A stretch of 64,000 nucleotides of DNA from Streptomyces cylindrosporus (GTDB lineage: Bacteria; Actinomycetota; Actinomycetes; Streptomycetales; Streptomycetaceae), in the NCBI RefSeq assembly GCF_022698165.1, contig NZ_JALDAY010000025.1:1-64000 (forward strand), given 5' to 3'. Shown here piece by piece: positions 1 to 7,740 of this stretch (position 1 is the stretch's first letter; each line of letters opens with the position of its first letter). The notes under the pieces were generated by a model. That model had not been told where the DNA came from. It made no database searches and worked only from the letters and a program-made list of their open reading frames with translations. The translations under genes and the position numbers were made by a program.

Positions 1-394
1 TTTCGAAGCCCTGAAGGACAAGCAGCAGGCGGAGGAGGCGGTGATCCGCCTGGACCACGGGCAGCCGATCCGCTTCGGTGCGGACGGTTCTCGGGGGGTG
101 GTCCGGGATGCGGTCACGGGTGACCTGAAGGTGGTCGACGTGACGCCGGACAACGAGTCTCAGATCCTGGTCCACGACGCCCACGCCGCCTCCCCGACAA
201 CCGCCTTCGCCCTCTCCCGCCTGGCCGACCCGGACACCCTCCACCACACGCCGATCGGCGTACTGCGGTCCGTGGACCGGCCGGTGTACGACACGCAGAT
301 GGCGGACCAGCTGGATGCGGCGATCGAACAGAACGGGAAGGGCGACCTGGCGGCGTTGCTGGCGGGTGGGGATACCTGGACGGTTGTGGGCTGA
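1..394 (+). CDS. korB: 2-oxoacid:ferredoxin oxidoreductase beta subunit, 3' end
   Basis: This is the C-terminal ~130 residues of a gene that enters from the left edge; the frame is open from base 2. The segment with LDHGQPIRFG, VHDAHA, TPIGVLRSVDRPVYD and the end GDLAALLAGGDTW matches my memory of the tail of actinobacterial KorB, the thiamine-diphosphate/4Fe-4S subunit that, with KorA, oxidises 2-oxoglutarate (or pyruvate) to the acyl-CoA and reduces ferredoxin. The catalytic and cluster-binding parts lie outside the window, so substrate cannot be judged. A strong hairpin follows the stop, so it ends its transcription unit. Confidence 0.8.
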   Translation, partial: FEALKDKQQAEEAVIRLDHGQPIRFGADGSRGVVRDAVTGDLKVVDVTPDNESQILVHDAHAASPTTAFALSRLADPDTLHHTPIGVLRSVDRPVYDTQMADQLDAAIEQNGKGDLAALLAGGDTWTVVG

Positions 395-420
395 CCGAAC
401 CGACCGCCCTCGGACACACG

Positions 421-453
421 AAGGGCCCGGATGCGTACGGCATCCGGGCCCTT
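421..453. terminator. Bidirectional hairpin terminator between korB and a convergent small gene
   Basis: A 14-bp perfect inverted repeat (arms AAGGGCCCGGATGC and GCATCCGGGCCCTT, 5-nt loop GTACG) lies between the korB stop at 394 and the stop of the minus-strand gene at 468. It has no long T-run, as is usual in Streptomyces, and could serve both converging genes. Confidence 0.85.
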
Positions 454-467
454 GGCGCGTCAGGGCG

Positions 468-650
468 TCAGGCGTCGGGGATGTCGCGCTTGGCGCGGAG
501 CAGGGTCTCGCGATCGATGACGACGATGCGCTCGTAGTCGGCGCGGGCGGCGTCCTCCGGCAGCAGCGCGTCCAGCTCTTCGGTCCGGTCGGTGCCGATC
601 ACCGCGAAACTACCGTCGCTCAGTTCGAAGAGGTCCGGGCACGTCTCCAT
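468..650 (-). CDS. Small conserved actinobacterial protein (60 aa), function unknown
   Basis: Sixty residues starting METCPDLFEL. I chose this ATG because GAGG sits about 10 bases upstream; a longer in-frame start at 797 gives an Arg-rich extension that looks non-coding. The sequence is acidic in its first half (DGSFAVIGTDRTEELDALLP) and ends ERIVVIDRETLLRAKRDIP. I recall near-identical short proteins in other Streptomyces, usually beside DUF6082 or regulator genes, but no biochemical role. It has no signal peptide or membrane segment. It could be a small accessory protein for the DUF6082 protein upstream on the same strand. Confidence 0.65.
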   Translation of the reverse strand: METCPDLFELSDGSFAVIGTDRTEELDALLPEDAARADYERIVVIDRETLLRAKRDIPDA

Positions 651-978
651 CGTTGCGCTGCCTCGCAGCTTGGGTGGATCTCCGAGACGGCGGACGACGC
701 TCAAGGACACCTGTGCTCCCTCTGTGCACCCCCTTCTCGCCCCGGGCCGCCCGGACACGTCGGTGTGGCGGCACACGGGTGTCCGCCGAGCGACCATGCA
801 GGATCAGCACACAGCGGAGAAGGACCACTGGATCTGAAAATGCCGACCGAAGGGTCCGGGAGCCCTCCGCGTCGCGGCAGCGTCCCACCACACTCGGCTG
901 ACGACTACAGCCTGCCACATTTCACAGAAATAAGTAACTTGCTGTGACCAAATCGGCAAGTCGACAGTGCGTAATTGA
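651..978 (-). promoter_or_regulatory. 328-bp intergenic region, probable promoter of the small gene
   Basis: No coding signal is seen. The AT-richest part is about 905-985. On the minus strand TTGCCG, 17 bases and TACTTA form a weak candidate promoter near 935-963. The 13-mer TGACCAAATCGGC (945-957) recurs at 11088-11100, upstream of another minus-strand gene. Nothing else is evident. Confidence 0.3.
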
Positions 979-1572
979 CTAAAACGGCCCATTCGGGGCG
1001 GGCCCCGAGGCTGTCGTATCCGGGCCAGGCCGGCCCACGATCCACCACTCCTCCGGGTCGTCGGCGAGTTCCTCGATCATCAAGTCGACGATCGAGCCGA
1101 CCCGCGCCTCCGTCGAGTCCACGGGCAGGGACCTGCGGTGCTCCATCGTTCGGTCCCAGTACTCGGCGAAAAGCTTGTTGCGGCACAGCACGCGGAGATG
1201 ACCCACGAGCTCGTCCCAGGTGTGCACTCCGACCCGATGCCCCAGGAGAAGGTTTCCGAACTCCCGGTTGGCGAAAATCATCTGACGTCGCTTCGCCTCG
1301 GACAGACCTGTGAGCGTGCTCCCCGCATCCGCCAGCGTCGGGTCGTCGATCGCGCGGTCCATCTGGTCCAGGGTGAGGCGGTACTGCTGGATCAGGTTCG
1401 CGCGATGGATCTCCTCGGTCATGACCCTGAGCTGACCGAGCAACTCCAGCAGGATGTCCTCCTGGCGCCGCCGACGGGAGCGCCGGGCGAAGAGGGCTCG
1501 CATCAGGCCGAGTCCCGCCGTAACAGCAGAACCGATACTCCTACTACGGGCGGCCGGAGTCTGTGTGGCCAT
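979..1572 (-). CDS. DUF6082 family protein
   Basis: A 197-residue protein starting MATQTPAARSRS, with GGGGG upstream of the ATG; an in-frame start at 1770 would add an implausible Pro/Arg extension. A short hydrophobic stretch (SIGSAVTAGLGLMRALF) followed by a basic run (RRSRRRRQ) suggests a membrane-proximal N-terminus. The body RANLIQQYRLTLDQM, then NREFGNLLLGHRVG and LFAEYWD, matches what I recall of DUF6082, a Streptomyces-specific family often present in many paralogues and sometimes near regulators. The function is unknown. It is helical and rich in Arg/Glu. Confidence 0.7.
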   Translation of the reverse strand: MATQTPAARSRSIGSAVTAGLGLMRALFARRSRRRRQEDILLELLGQLRVMTEEIHRANLIQQYRLTLDQMDRAIDDPTLADAGSTLTGLSEAKRRQMIFANREFGNLLLGHRVGVHTWDELVGHLRVLCRNKLFAEYWDRTMEHRRSLPVDSTEARVGSIVDLMIEELADDPEEWWIVGRPGPDTTASGPAPNGPF

Positions 1573-1799
1573 GTCAAGGCATCCCCCTGGATCCGGTGAC
1601 CATGCGCCATGCGGTGGCATCGCGGGGCGACGCACGGTGGGCAAGTGCTCCGCATCCAGCGTGCCCGGTGGCTCAAGTCGGCGCGGGAGGCGGAGAGGGG
1701 GCGCATGGATGGACGTTCCGCTCATGTCAACCAACGCCCTGACATATGTGTGCCCCCTGGCGCCGTCCACATTCCTTCAGGCGGACCGGATCCTGCGCG

Positions 1800-2210
1800 T
1801 CATCCCTGCTCAGCCCCCGCTTTCCGCGCGTCGTACCCCTCCCGCGCCTCCTGCACCGCACCCATCCGCTTCTGCGTCCATTCCGCCAGCCCCCGCACCT
1901 GTTCCGCCGCCTCGCGGCCCAGGTCGGTGAGGGAGTAGTCCACCCGGGGCGGGATGACCGGCTTCGCGTCGCGGTGGACCAGGCCGTCTCGTTCCAGGGT
2001 CTGGAGAGTCTGCGTGAGCATCTTCTCGCTGACCCTGCCGATCGCCCGGCGCAGTTCGCTGAAGCGGTACGGACGGTCCAGGAGTTCGATCAGGACCAGG
2101 ACGCCCCAGCGGCTGGTGACGTGTTCGAGGACCAGGCGGTACGGGCACATCGCCTCGCCGTCACCCGTGTCGTACTTGCCGACGGCTGCCGGCTCCTCAC
2201 TTACGGCCAT
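1800..2210 (-). CDS. HxlR-family (QorR-like) transcriptional regulator
   Basis: A 136-residue winged-helix protein. The pattern MCPYRLVLEHVTSRWGVLVL, then FSELRRAIGRVSEKMLTQTLQTLERDGLVHR and VDYSLTDLG, is the HxlR fold (DNA-recognition helix plus wing). Cys22 in MCPY occupies the position of the conserved N-terminal cysteine of HxlR proteins such as QorR/YodB, which sense quinones or diamide by cysteine oxidation. It is transcribed divergently from an NmrA/QorB-type oxidoreductase with a 92-bp gap holding a palindrome, the same arrangement as ytfH-ytfG and qorR-qor2. It is probably a redox-responsive repressor of both genes. Confidence 0.88.
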   Translation of the reverse strand: MAVSEEPAAVGKYDTGDGEAMCPYRLVLEHVTSRWGVLVLIELLDRPYRFSELRRAIGRVSEKMLTQTLQTLERDGLVHRDAKPVIPPRVDYSLTDLGREAAEQVRGLAEWTQKRMGAVQEAREGYDARKAGAEQG

Positions 2211-2213
2211 GCC

Positions 2214-2238
2214 AGTACCTTACTTCAAAGTGGGTACT
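2214..2238. promoter_or_regulatory. Candidate HxlR operator
   Basis: Arms AGTACC and GGTACT flank a spacer containing TTACTT and AAGT, giving a near-palindrome of about 25 bp placed 4 bases before the regulator start codon and 65 bases before the oxidoreductase. The size and position suit binding of an HxlR dimer that shuts both promoters. The palindrome is seen; the binding is inferred. Confidence 0.6.
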
Positions 2239-2302
2239 TTCGCAGAGTTAGCGCATCCCATAGGGTTAGTGGCATCCGCACCCCACAAGGAGATCGCAGA
2301 TC

Positions 2303-3157
2303 ATGAGCATCGTCGTCACCGGAGCCACCGGCCACCTCGGCCGTCACGTCGTCGAGCAGCTGCTGGAGAAGGTTCCGGCGGAGCAGATAACGGCCGTCGT
2401 ACGGGACGAGTCGAAGGCCGCCGACTTCGCCGCCCGCGGCGTCAAGCTCGCCGTCGCCGACTACAACGCCCCCGAGACCTTCGACACCCTCTTCTCCGCG
2501 GGCGACAAGGTGCTGCTCATCTCGGGCAACGAGTTCGACAAGGGCCGCGTCGGCCAGCACAAGGTCGTCATCGAGGCCGCCAAGGCGGCGGGCGTCGCGC
2601 TGCTCGCCTACACCAGCGCCCCCGGCACCCTGACGGCCGCCCTCGTCGACGACCACCGCGGCACGGAGGAGGCCCTCCTCGCCTCCGGCGTGCCCTACAC
2701 CCTCCTGCGCAACGGCTGGTACCACGAGAACTACACCGAGAACCTGGCCCCCGTCCTGGAGCACGGCGCCGTCGTCCAGGCCGCCGGCGACGGCCGCGTC
2801 TCCTCCGCCTCGCGCGCCGACTACGCGGCCGCCGCGGTCGCCGTACTGACCGGCGAGGGACACGAGAACCAGACGTACGAGCTCGGCGGCGACGAGGCGT
2901 GGAGCTTCGCCGAGTACGCGGCCGAGCTGAGCAAGCAGACCGGCAGGGAGATCGCCTACAGCCCCGTCTCCGCCGAGGCCTACACCGGCATTCTCACCGG
3001 CGCCGGGCTGCCCGCGCCGCTCGCCGCCGTCTTCGCGGGCGTCGACGCCTCCATCGAGAAGGGCGAGCTGGTCGTCTCCAGCGGCGACCTGTCCCGGCTG
3101 ATCGGCCGGCCGACCACGCCGCTCGCCGACGCGATCACCGCGGCCGTCAAGGCCTGA
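2303..3157 (+). CDS. NmrA/QorB-like NAD(P)-dependent quinone oxidoreductase
   Basis: A 284-residue atypical SDR. The N-terminus MSIVVTGATGHLGRHVVEQLL carries the GxxGxxG dinucleotide-binding loop, and the middle NGWYHENYTENL and late TYELGGDEAWSF match the E. coli QorB (YtfG) and NmrA-like group. These lack the usual SDR Tyr-x-x-x-Lys pair and reduce quinones or act as redox sensors. AAGGAG lies upstream of the ATG. It is divergent from the HxlR gene, which supports induction by quinone or electrophile stress. It is followed by a long hairpin, so it is probably monocistronic. Confidence 0.85.
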   Translation: MSIVVTGATGHLGRHVVEQLLEKVPAEQITAVVRDESKAADFAARGVKLAVADYNAPETFDTLFSAGDKVLLISGNEFDKGRVGQHKVVIEAAKAAGVALLAYTSAPGTLTAALVDDHRGTEEALLASGVPYTLLRNGWYHENYTENLAPVLEHGAVVQAAGDGRVSSASRADYAAAAVAVLTGEGHENQTYELGGDEAWSFAEYAAELSKQTGREIAYSPVSAEAYTGILTGAGLPAPLAAVFAGVDASIEKGELVVSSGDLSRLIGRPTTPLADAITAAVKA

Positions 3158-3209
3158 CCAGCGGAAATTCCGGTTGGCCGGCCTTCGGCCCCGGGGGATC
3201 GATCCGTCA

Positions 3210-3257
3210 CCCCTGACTGTCATGACCGTATAGCGATACGGGCATGACAGCCAGGGG
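3210..3257. terminator. Long imperfect hairpin downstream of the quinone oxidoreductase gene
   Basis: Two 22-base arms (3210-3231 and 3236-3257) match at 20 of 22 positions around the loop AGCG; the core is CTGTCATG/CATGACAG and CCGTAT/ATACGG. There is no T-tract. It most likely ends the 2303-3157 transcript, but it is only about 70 bases before the RarD start and could also be an operator. Confidence 0.6.
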
Positions 3258-3325
3258 TGCTCGGCGTTACCTTCGTGCCTGCACGCGTGTGCGATCAGGC
3301 GCGAAGAGGCGAGACGGAGGTGCCC

Positions 3326-4282
3326 GTGACCGGGGAGTCGAAGGGTGAGCGGCGAATAGGTCTGCTGAACGGCTTCGCGGCATACGGCATGTGGGGGCTG
3401 GTACCGCTCTTCTGGCCGTTGCTCAAGCCCGCCGGCGCGGTCGAGATCCTCGCCCATCGCATGGTCTGGTCGCTCGCCTTCGTGGGCGTCGCGCTTCTCT
3501 TCGTACGGCGCTGGGCCTGGGCCGGCGAGCTGCTGCGGCAACCCCGGCGGCTGGCGCTGGTCGCGGTGGCCGCGGGCGTCATCACCGTCAACTGGGGCGT
3601 CTACATCTGGTCCGTGAACCACGGGCACGTGGTGGAGGCCTCGCTCGGGTACTTCATCAACCCGCTGGTCACCATCGCCATGGGCGTGCTCCTGCTGAAG
3701 GAACGGCTGCGGCCCGTCCAGTGGGCGGCGGTGGGCATCGGCTTCGCCGCGGTGGTCGTACTGACCGTCGGGTACGGGCAGCCCCCGTGGATCTCCCTCG
3801 TGCTCGCCTTCTCCTTCGCCACGTACGGACTGGTGAAGAAGAAGGTCAACCTCGGCGGGATCGAGTCGCTGGCCGCGGAGACCGCGATCCAGTTCCTGCC
3901 GGCCCTCGGGTACCTGGTGTGGCTGAACTCGCGCGGCGACCTCACCTTCGCGACCGAGGGGACGGGGCATGCGCTGCTGCTCGCCGCGACCGGGGTGGTG
4001 ACGGCGCTGCCGCTGGTGTGCTTCGGGGCCGCGGCGATCCGGGTGCCGCTGTCGACGCTCGGGCTGCTGCAGTATCTGGCGCCGATGTTCCAGTTCATGC
4101 TCGGGGTGCTGTACTTCCACGAGGCGATGCCGGCCGAGCGGTGGGCCGGGTTCGCCCTGGTGTGGGCCGCGCTGTGCCTGCTGACGGCCGACGCGTGGCG
4201 GGCGGCGCGGCAGGTGCGGGCCGAGGTGGGGCTGCCGCGGGTCTCGACCTCGGCCACGGCATCGACATCCGTGGACGTCTGA
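3326..4282 (+). CDS. rarD: EamA-family permease RarD
   Basis: A 318-residue protein with about ten hydrophobic segments. MWGLVPLFWPLLKPAGAVEILAHR near the start and the inner repeats TVNWGVYIWSVNHGHVVEASLGYFINPL and LGLLQYLAPMFQFMLGVLYFHEAM are typical of RarD, a drug/metabolite-superfamily transporter named for chloramphenicol sensitivity; the natural substrate is not established. I chose GTG at 3326 because GGAGG lies five bases upstream; the in-frame start at 3257 would lie on the hairpin. The C-terminal tail rich in Ser/Thr (VSTSATASTSVDV) is cytosolic and variable. Confidence 0.88.
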   Translation: MTGESKGERRIGLLNGFAAYGMWGLVPLFWPLLKPAGAVEILAHRMVWSLAFVGVALLFVRRWAWAGELLRQPRRLALVAVAAGVITVNWGVYIWSVNHGHVVEASLGYFINPLVTIAMGVLLLKERLRPVQWAAVGIGFAAVVVLTVGYGQPPWISLVLAFSFATYGLVKKKVNLGGIESLAAETAIQFLPALGYLVWLNSRGDLTFATEGTGHALLLAATGVVTALPLVCFGAAAIRVPLSTLGLLQYLAPMFQFMLGVLYFHEAMPAERWAGFALVWAALCLLTADAWRAARQVRAEVGLPRVSTSATASTSVDV

Positions 4283-4322
4283 GCGCGCCGGGAATGTCAG
4301 ACCCCTGCTGAATAGTGGAGGC

Positions 4323-4799
4323 ATGACCGAGACACCCGCCGCCGCGCCCACACCCCTGCACTGGAAACTCGTCGTCGACTCCGCCGACCCGCACGCCCAG
4401 GCCGACTTCTGGGCCGCCGCGCTGCACTACACCGTCGAGGACAACAGCGCACTCGTACGGCGGCTGCTGGAGGCCGGGGTCGTGCCCGCCGAGGGCACCG
4501 TCGACTTCCACGGCCGCCCGGCCTTCCGGGACCTCATCGCCGTACGGCATCCGGACGATCCGTACGACGAAGGCAGTGGGACCGGGCTGGGGCGGCGGCT
4601 GCTGTTCCAGCGGGTGCCCGAGGCGAAGACCGTCAAGAACCGGCTGCATCTGGATCTGCATCCCGGCGCCGAGCGGCGGGACGAGGAGGTCGAGCGGTTG
4701 GAGGGGCTCGGAGCGGGTGTGCTGCGGCGGGTGCGGGAGCAGGGCGGGGAGTGGGTGGTCATGGCCGATCCGGAGGGGAACGAGTTCTGCGTGCAGTAG
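4323..4799 (+). CDS. VOC-superfamily (glyoxalase-like) protein
   Basis: A 158-residue protein with two beta-alpha-beta-beta-beta half-domains: LHWKLVVDSADPHAQADFWAAAL opens the first, and NRLHLDLHPGA then WVVMADPEGNEFCV close the second. The DPEGNEFCV end is the hallmark of the glyoxalase/bleomycin-resistance fold. His and Glu positions (LHW, HLDLH, NEFCV) could bind a metal, but the substrate cannot be told from sequence. It starts 41 bases after rarD on the same strand and may be co-transcribed with it. Confidence 0.8.
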   Translation: MTETPAAAPTPLHWKLVVDSADPHAQADFWAAALHYTVEDNSALVRRLLEAGVVPAEGTVDFHGRPAFRDLIAVRHPDDPYDEGSGTGLGRRLLFQRVPEAKTVKNRLHLDLHPGAERRDEEVERLEGLGAGVLRRVREQGGEWVVMADPEGNEFCVQ

Positions 4800-4826
4800 G
4801 CCGCGGCTACAAGGGACTGCTGACTG

Positions 4827-6245
4827 CTACTGGGCCGACTTGCGGGCGCGTTCCGTGAGTCGGTCCATGCGGGTCCGGGCCGAGTCCAGGCGTTCGATGT
4901 CCTCGGCGGCCGGGCCGTCCTCGGTGGTGAGTTCGGTCCACAGGGCGATCAGGTCGCGGCCCAGGTCCAGGCCCTGGCGGGGGTCCCGCACGGCGCGCCA
5001 GGCGGAGGCCGCGCTCTGGACGTTGCCGTACGCCGCCTCCGCGTCGCCGGTGCGGCGGTGGATCCGGGCGAGGTCGAGCGAGAGCCGGAAGGCGCGGACG
5101 GGCTCCCCGGCCAAGTAGGCGATGTACGCGCTGAGTTCACGCAGCCGCAGCACCTCGGCGTGCTCGGTCCCGAGGACGGCCATGGCCTCCCCGACGGTAC
5201 GTTCGGCCACTCCGGCCGCCTCGTCTATCCGGCCCGCCTTCACGGCCTCGTTGATCCGCCCCATGGGCTCCGCGAGAAACCCGGGGCCGGTCGGCGGCTC
5301 GTCCCCGAGCACGGCCTCGGCGACGGCGTCGAACCCGCGGGCGGGAGTGTGCTTCGGGTCGGGTTCGGGCTCGGTGGGGAAGGCGAGGGGGGCCGGAGGG
5401 GCGGAGGAGGTGGAGGCGGAGGACGTGGGGCGGCTGGTGGTGGTCTGAGGGCGGAGGGTGGATTCGGGGGTGGGGGCGGCGGCCGGTTCGGGTGTGGCGG
5501 CCGGTTCGGGTGCGGCCGTGCGGTCGGGACCGGGTGGGAGCGTGGGCCCGGCCTCCAGTGCCGGTCGCGGCGGTACGGCGTCCATCACCGGCGGTGGTCC
5601 GAACTCACCCTGGGGCGGCGCGACGGTGCCGGGAGCGCGGTCCTGGGGCGGTGCCGGCAGCGCCCGGAACCGGAACGTCGGCACGTTCTCCCCGAGCGGC
5701 TGCGGCTCGGACACCGCCCGCAACGGGAAGGTGGGCGCGCTGTCCCGCACCGGCTCCGCGACCGACCGCATGACCTGCGTGGGCTTGTCGAACCGCGGCG
5801 CGTCCTCGGGCACGGCGGCCGGCACCGGCGCCTCGCCGGGCTCGCCGGGGCCGGTCTCGCCCCCGGTCGCGCCCGTCGGCCCCGCGGGCAGCCCCGGCGC
5901 GCTCTCCGGCTCCACCGGCGGAGGAGGCATCCTCACGGGCTCCCCCGCGAACGAGCTCCCGCCGTCCGCGCCCACCTCCAGTGGTACGACGTAACCGATC
6001 CGTTCGTCGTGGATCATCGCCCGGACCGGGTGGCCCGTCGCCAGGGCGATGCGGTGGAGGTGGTTCAGGACCGTCTGCTGGATCTCCTCGCCGGGGACCG
6101 CCGGGACCGGTACGCCGCCCACCGTCGCGTCGCCCGCGCGCGGCCCGTCGGCGAGGACGCGGACGTCGATCGGCGCGGCCACGAGCGCCGCCGGCTGTGC
6201 GGCGGGCTTCTCTTCCCGCTTCTTCTCGCGGCTGAGTCGAGACAT
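4827..6245 (-). CDS. Proline-rich protein with C-terminal TPR-like helices
   Basis: A 472-residue protein in three parts. Residues ~20-105 form a compact domain (IDVRVLADGP, VPGEEIQQTVLNHLHRIALATG, VRAMIHDERIGYVVPLEV). Residues ~110-320 are a Pro/Ala/Glu-rich low-complexity stretch with repeats such as EPAATPEPAAAP. Residues ~325-470 are helical and TPR-like (GRINEAVKAGRIDEAAGVAERTV, AYIAYLAGEPVRAFRLSLDLARIH). There is no signal peptide. I chose MSRLSREKK at 6245; an upstream start adds a junk-like Arg tail. It is divergent from the DUF6668 gene, and the two probably form a conserved actinobacterial pair. The function is unknown; a scaffold role is inferred from the architecture. Confidence 0.7.
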   Translation of the reverse strand: MSRLSREKKREEKPAAQPAALVAAPIDVRVLADGPRAGDATVGGVPVPAVPGEEIQQTVLNHLHRIALATGHPVRAMIHDERIGYVVPLEVGADGGSSFAGEPVRMPPPPVEPESAPGLPAGPTGATGGETGPGEPGEAPVPAAVPEDAPRFDKPTQVMRSVAEPVRDSAPTFPLRAVSEPQPLGENVPTFRFRALPAPPQDRAPGTVAPPQGEFGPPPVMDAVPPRPALEAGPTLPPGPDRTAAPEPAATPEPAAAPTPESTLRPQTTTSRPTSSASTSSAPPAPLAFPTEPEPDPKHTPARGFDAVAEAVLGDEPPTGPGFLAEPMGRINEAVKAGRIDEAAGVAERTVGEAMAVLGTEHAEVLRLRELSAYIAYLAGEPVRAFRLSLDLARIHRRTGDAEAAYGNVQSAASAWRAVRDPRQGLDLGRDLIALWTELTTEDGPAAEDIERLDSARTRMDRLTERARKSAQ

Positions 6246-6476
6246 CGCTTCCCTCACTCGGATGCGTCGGCAGTGCGGCGGACGGCGCCTTCGGGTTCCA
6301 TGGTGCTCCCTCCCGCCGCCGGGTTTCCGCTCCCCCGACATCAAGATCCGGTCGTACACGTACTGTTGAGTCTCTCCGGTCGCTCCCGGTTCTCACGTCA
6401 CCGTGGCGTCACAGACTCGTCCCAGGAGCGGATGCCGCACCGGGTTCGGCGGGCGTGACGAGGGAGGAGAGCGGGC

Positions 6477-6998
6477 ATGCGCAGGGACGTGCAGCAGGGA
6501 CCGGAGATCTGGCTCCGTGGTCCGGTCGCCGCGCCGGGACCCGGGCCGCGCGAGCCCGCGCACCCGGCGACCGCGGCCGCCGCCCGGCGCTACTCCTGGG
6601 TCGGCACCCACGGCGGCGCCGGCGTCTCCACCCTCGCCGCGGTGTACGGCGGCCACGACAGCGGCCGCGACTGGCCCGGCCCCGACGCCCCGCGCTCGGT
6701 TCTGCTCGTCGCCCGCACGCACGCCTCCGGTCTGACCGCCGCCGCTCGCGCCCTCGAAGCGTTCCGGCTCGGGGAGGCCCCGGCCGGGCTCGACCTCGAC
6801 GCCCTGGTGCTGGTCGCGGACGCGCCGGGCCGGCTGCCGAAGCCGCTCGACCGTCACGTACGGCAGCTCGCGTCGGTCATCGACGTGTACCGCGTGCCCT
6901 GGGTACCCGACTGGCGCCTCGGCGACCTCGGCGGGCGTCTGCCCCGGGGGACAGAGCCGCTGGCCCGCCTCACGGGGGCCGGCGAGCGGCACGGCTGA
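6477..6998 (+). CDS. DUF6668 family protein with deviant Walker A motif
   Basis: A 173-residue protein with GGAGAG before the ATG. Residues 43-52 read GTHGGAGVST, a MinD/ParA/TadZ-style P-loop in which Val replaces the usual Lys; the segment VLLVARTHASGLTAAARAL followed by DALVLVADAPGRLP resembles the central strands of that fold. The sequence then shortens (VIDVYRVPWVPDWRLGDL), as in DUF6668. I recall DUF6668 proteins near conjugation-like or secretion-like clusters in Streptomyces, but here it stands alone opposite the TPR protein. Lack of the Lys suggests nucleotide sensing or a structural role rather than ATP hydrolysis. Confidence 0.7.
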   Translation: MRRDVQQGPEIWLRGPVAAPGPGPREPAHPATAAAARRYSWVGTHGGAGVSTLAAVYGGHDSGRDWPGPDAPRSVLLVARTHASGLTAAARALEAFRLGEAPAGLDLDALVLVADAPGRLPKPLDRHVRQLASVIDVYRVPWVPDWRLGDLGGRLPRGTEPLARLTGAGERHG

Positions 6999-7067
6999 GC
7001 AGCGCCGACGCACTGGAGCGCCCTCACGTTGCCCCCTTTCCCTCCCTTCCCTGTGCACCCCTGGACT

Positions 7068-7098
7068 ATTAGATGCGTACGCATATAATGCAGATGCG
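7068..7098. promoter_or_regulatory. Promoter with 22-bp operator-like palindrome before the FMN reductase gene
   Basis: The perfect core ATGCGTACGCAT (7073-7084) extends to a 22-bp palindrome with one mismatched pair (7068-7089). Its right arm runs into a consensus -10 TATAAT (7084-7089). A -35-like CTGGAC lies 17 bases before that -10. AGATGCG recurs at 7071-7077 and 7092-7098, 21 bp apart, which is two helical turns. A repressor bound here would block the promoter. Confidence 0.65.
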
Positions 7099-7149
7099 AG
7101 TAATCGTCGCGCGCTTAACATCCCGTGCCCAACATCCTGGGGAGATGTC

Positions 7150-7737
7150 ATGACCCGCCGCTTCCTGTTCGTCCTCGGCAGCAGCCGCGCCGAGGGCAAC
7201 ACCGAACTGCTGGCCCGCCGGGCCGCCGAGCAGTTGCCCGCGGACGTCGAGCAGCAGTGGCTCAGCCTGGCCGAGCACCCACTGCCGGACTTCGTGGACC
7301 TGCGGCGCGACAGCGACCATGTGCAGCCGCCGACCGGGAGCACCCCGGCGCTGTTCCTCGACGCCACCCTCGCGGCCACCGACATCGTGATCGCCTCCCC
7401 CGTGTACTGGTACTCCGTCTCCGGCCTCACCAAGCGCTACCTCGACTACTGGTCGGGCTGGCTGCGCACCCCCGGCATCGACTTCAAGGCGACCCTCGCA
7501 GGCCGCACCCTGTGGGGCGTCGCCGCCCTCGCCGACGCGGAGCCGAGCGTCGCCGACCCGCTGGTCGGCACCCTCAACAACTCGGCCGCCTATATGGGGA
7601 TGCGGTTCGGCGGGGTGCTGCTCGGCAACGGCAGCCGGCGTGGGGACGTGCTCGACGACACCGAGGCGTTGGCCCGCGCCAAGACCTTCTTCGCCCAGGA
7701 CGCGCCGCTCGCCCGGTTCCCGCACCAGGCCGGCTGA
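7150..7737 (+). CDS. NAD(P)H-dependent FMN reductase / flavodoxin-fold protein
   Basis: A 195-residue flavodoxin-fold enzyme. FLFVLGSSRAEGNTELLARRAAEQLP carries the FMN-phosphate loop, and IVIASPVYWYSVSGLTKRYLDYW carries the second FMN contact region (SPVYWYSVSG), as in the NADPH-dependent FMN reductase and azoreductase/iron-sulfur flavoprotein families. A later Gly-rich stretch (GMRFGGVLLGNGS) completes the fold. GGGGAG lies upstream of the ATG. It stands alone, with the palindrome at 7068-7089 over its promoter, so it is probably induced by a quinone, azo compound or metal stress; the inducer is inferred only. Confidence 0.82.
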   Translation: MTRRFLFVLGSSRAEGNTELLARRAAEQLPADVEQQWLSLAEHPLPDFVDLRRDSDHVQPPTGSTPALFLDATLAATDIVIASPVYWYSVSGLTKRYLDYWSGWLRTPGIDFKATLAGRTLWGVAALADAEPSVADPLVGTLNNSAAYMGMRFGGVLLGNGSRRGDVLDDTEALARAKTFFAQDAPLARFPHQAG

Positions 7738-7740
7738 GTA

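Noticed and set aside
2225..4351. A 708-codon minus-strand frame over the NmrA-like and RarD genes
   Set aside because: Repetitive Gly/Arg/Asp content, no domain, and it covers two clear genes and the hairpin.
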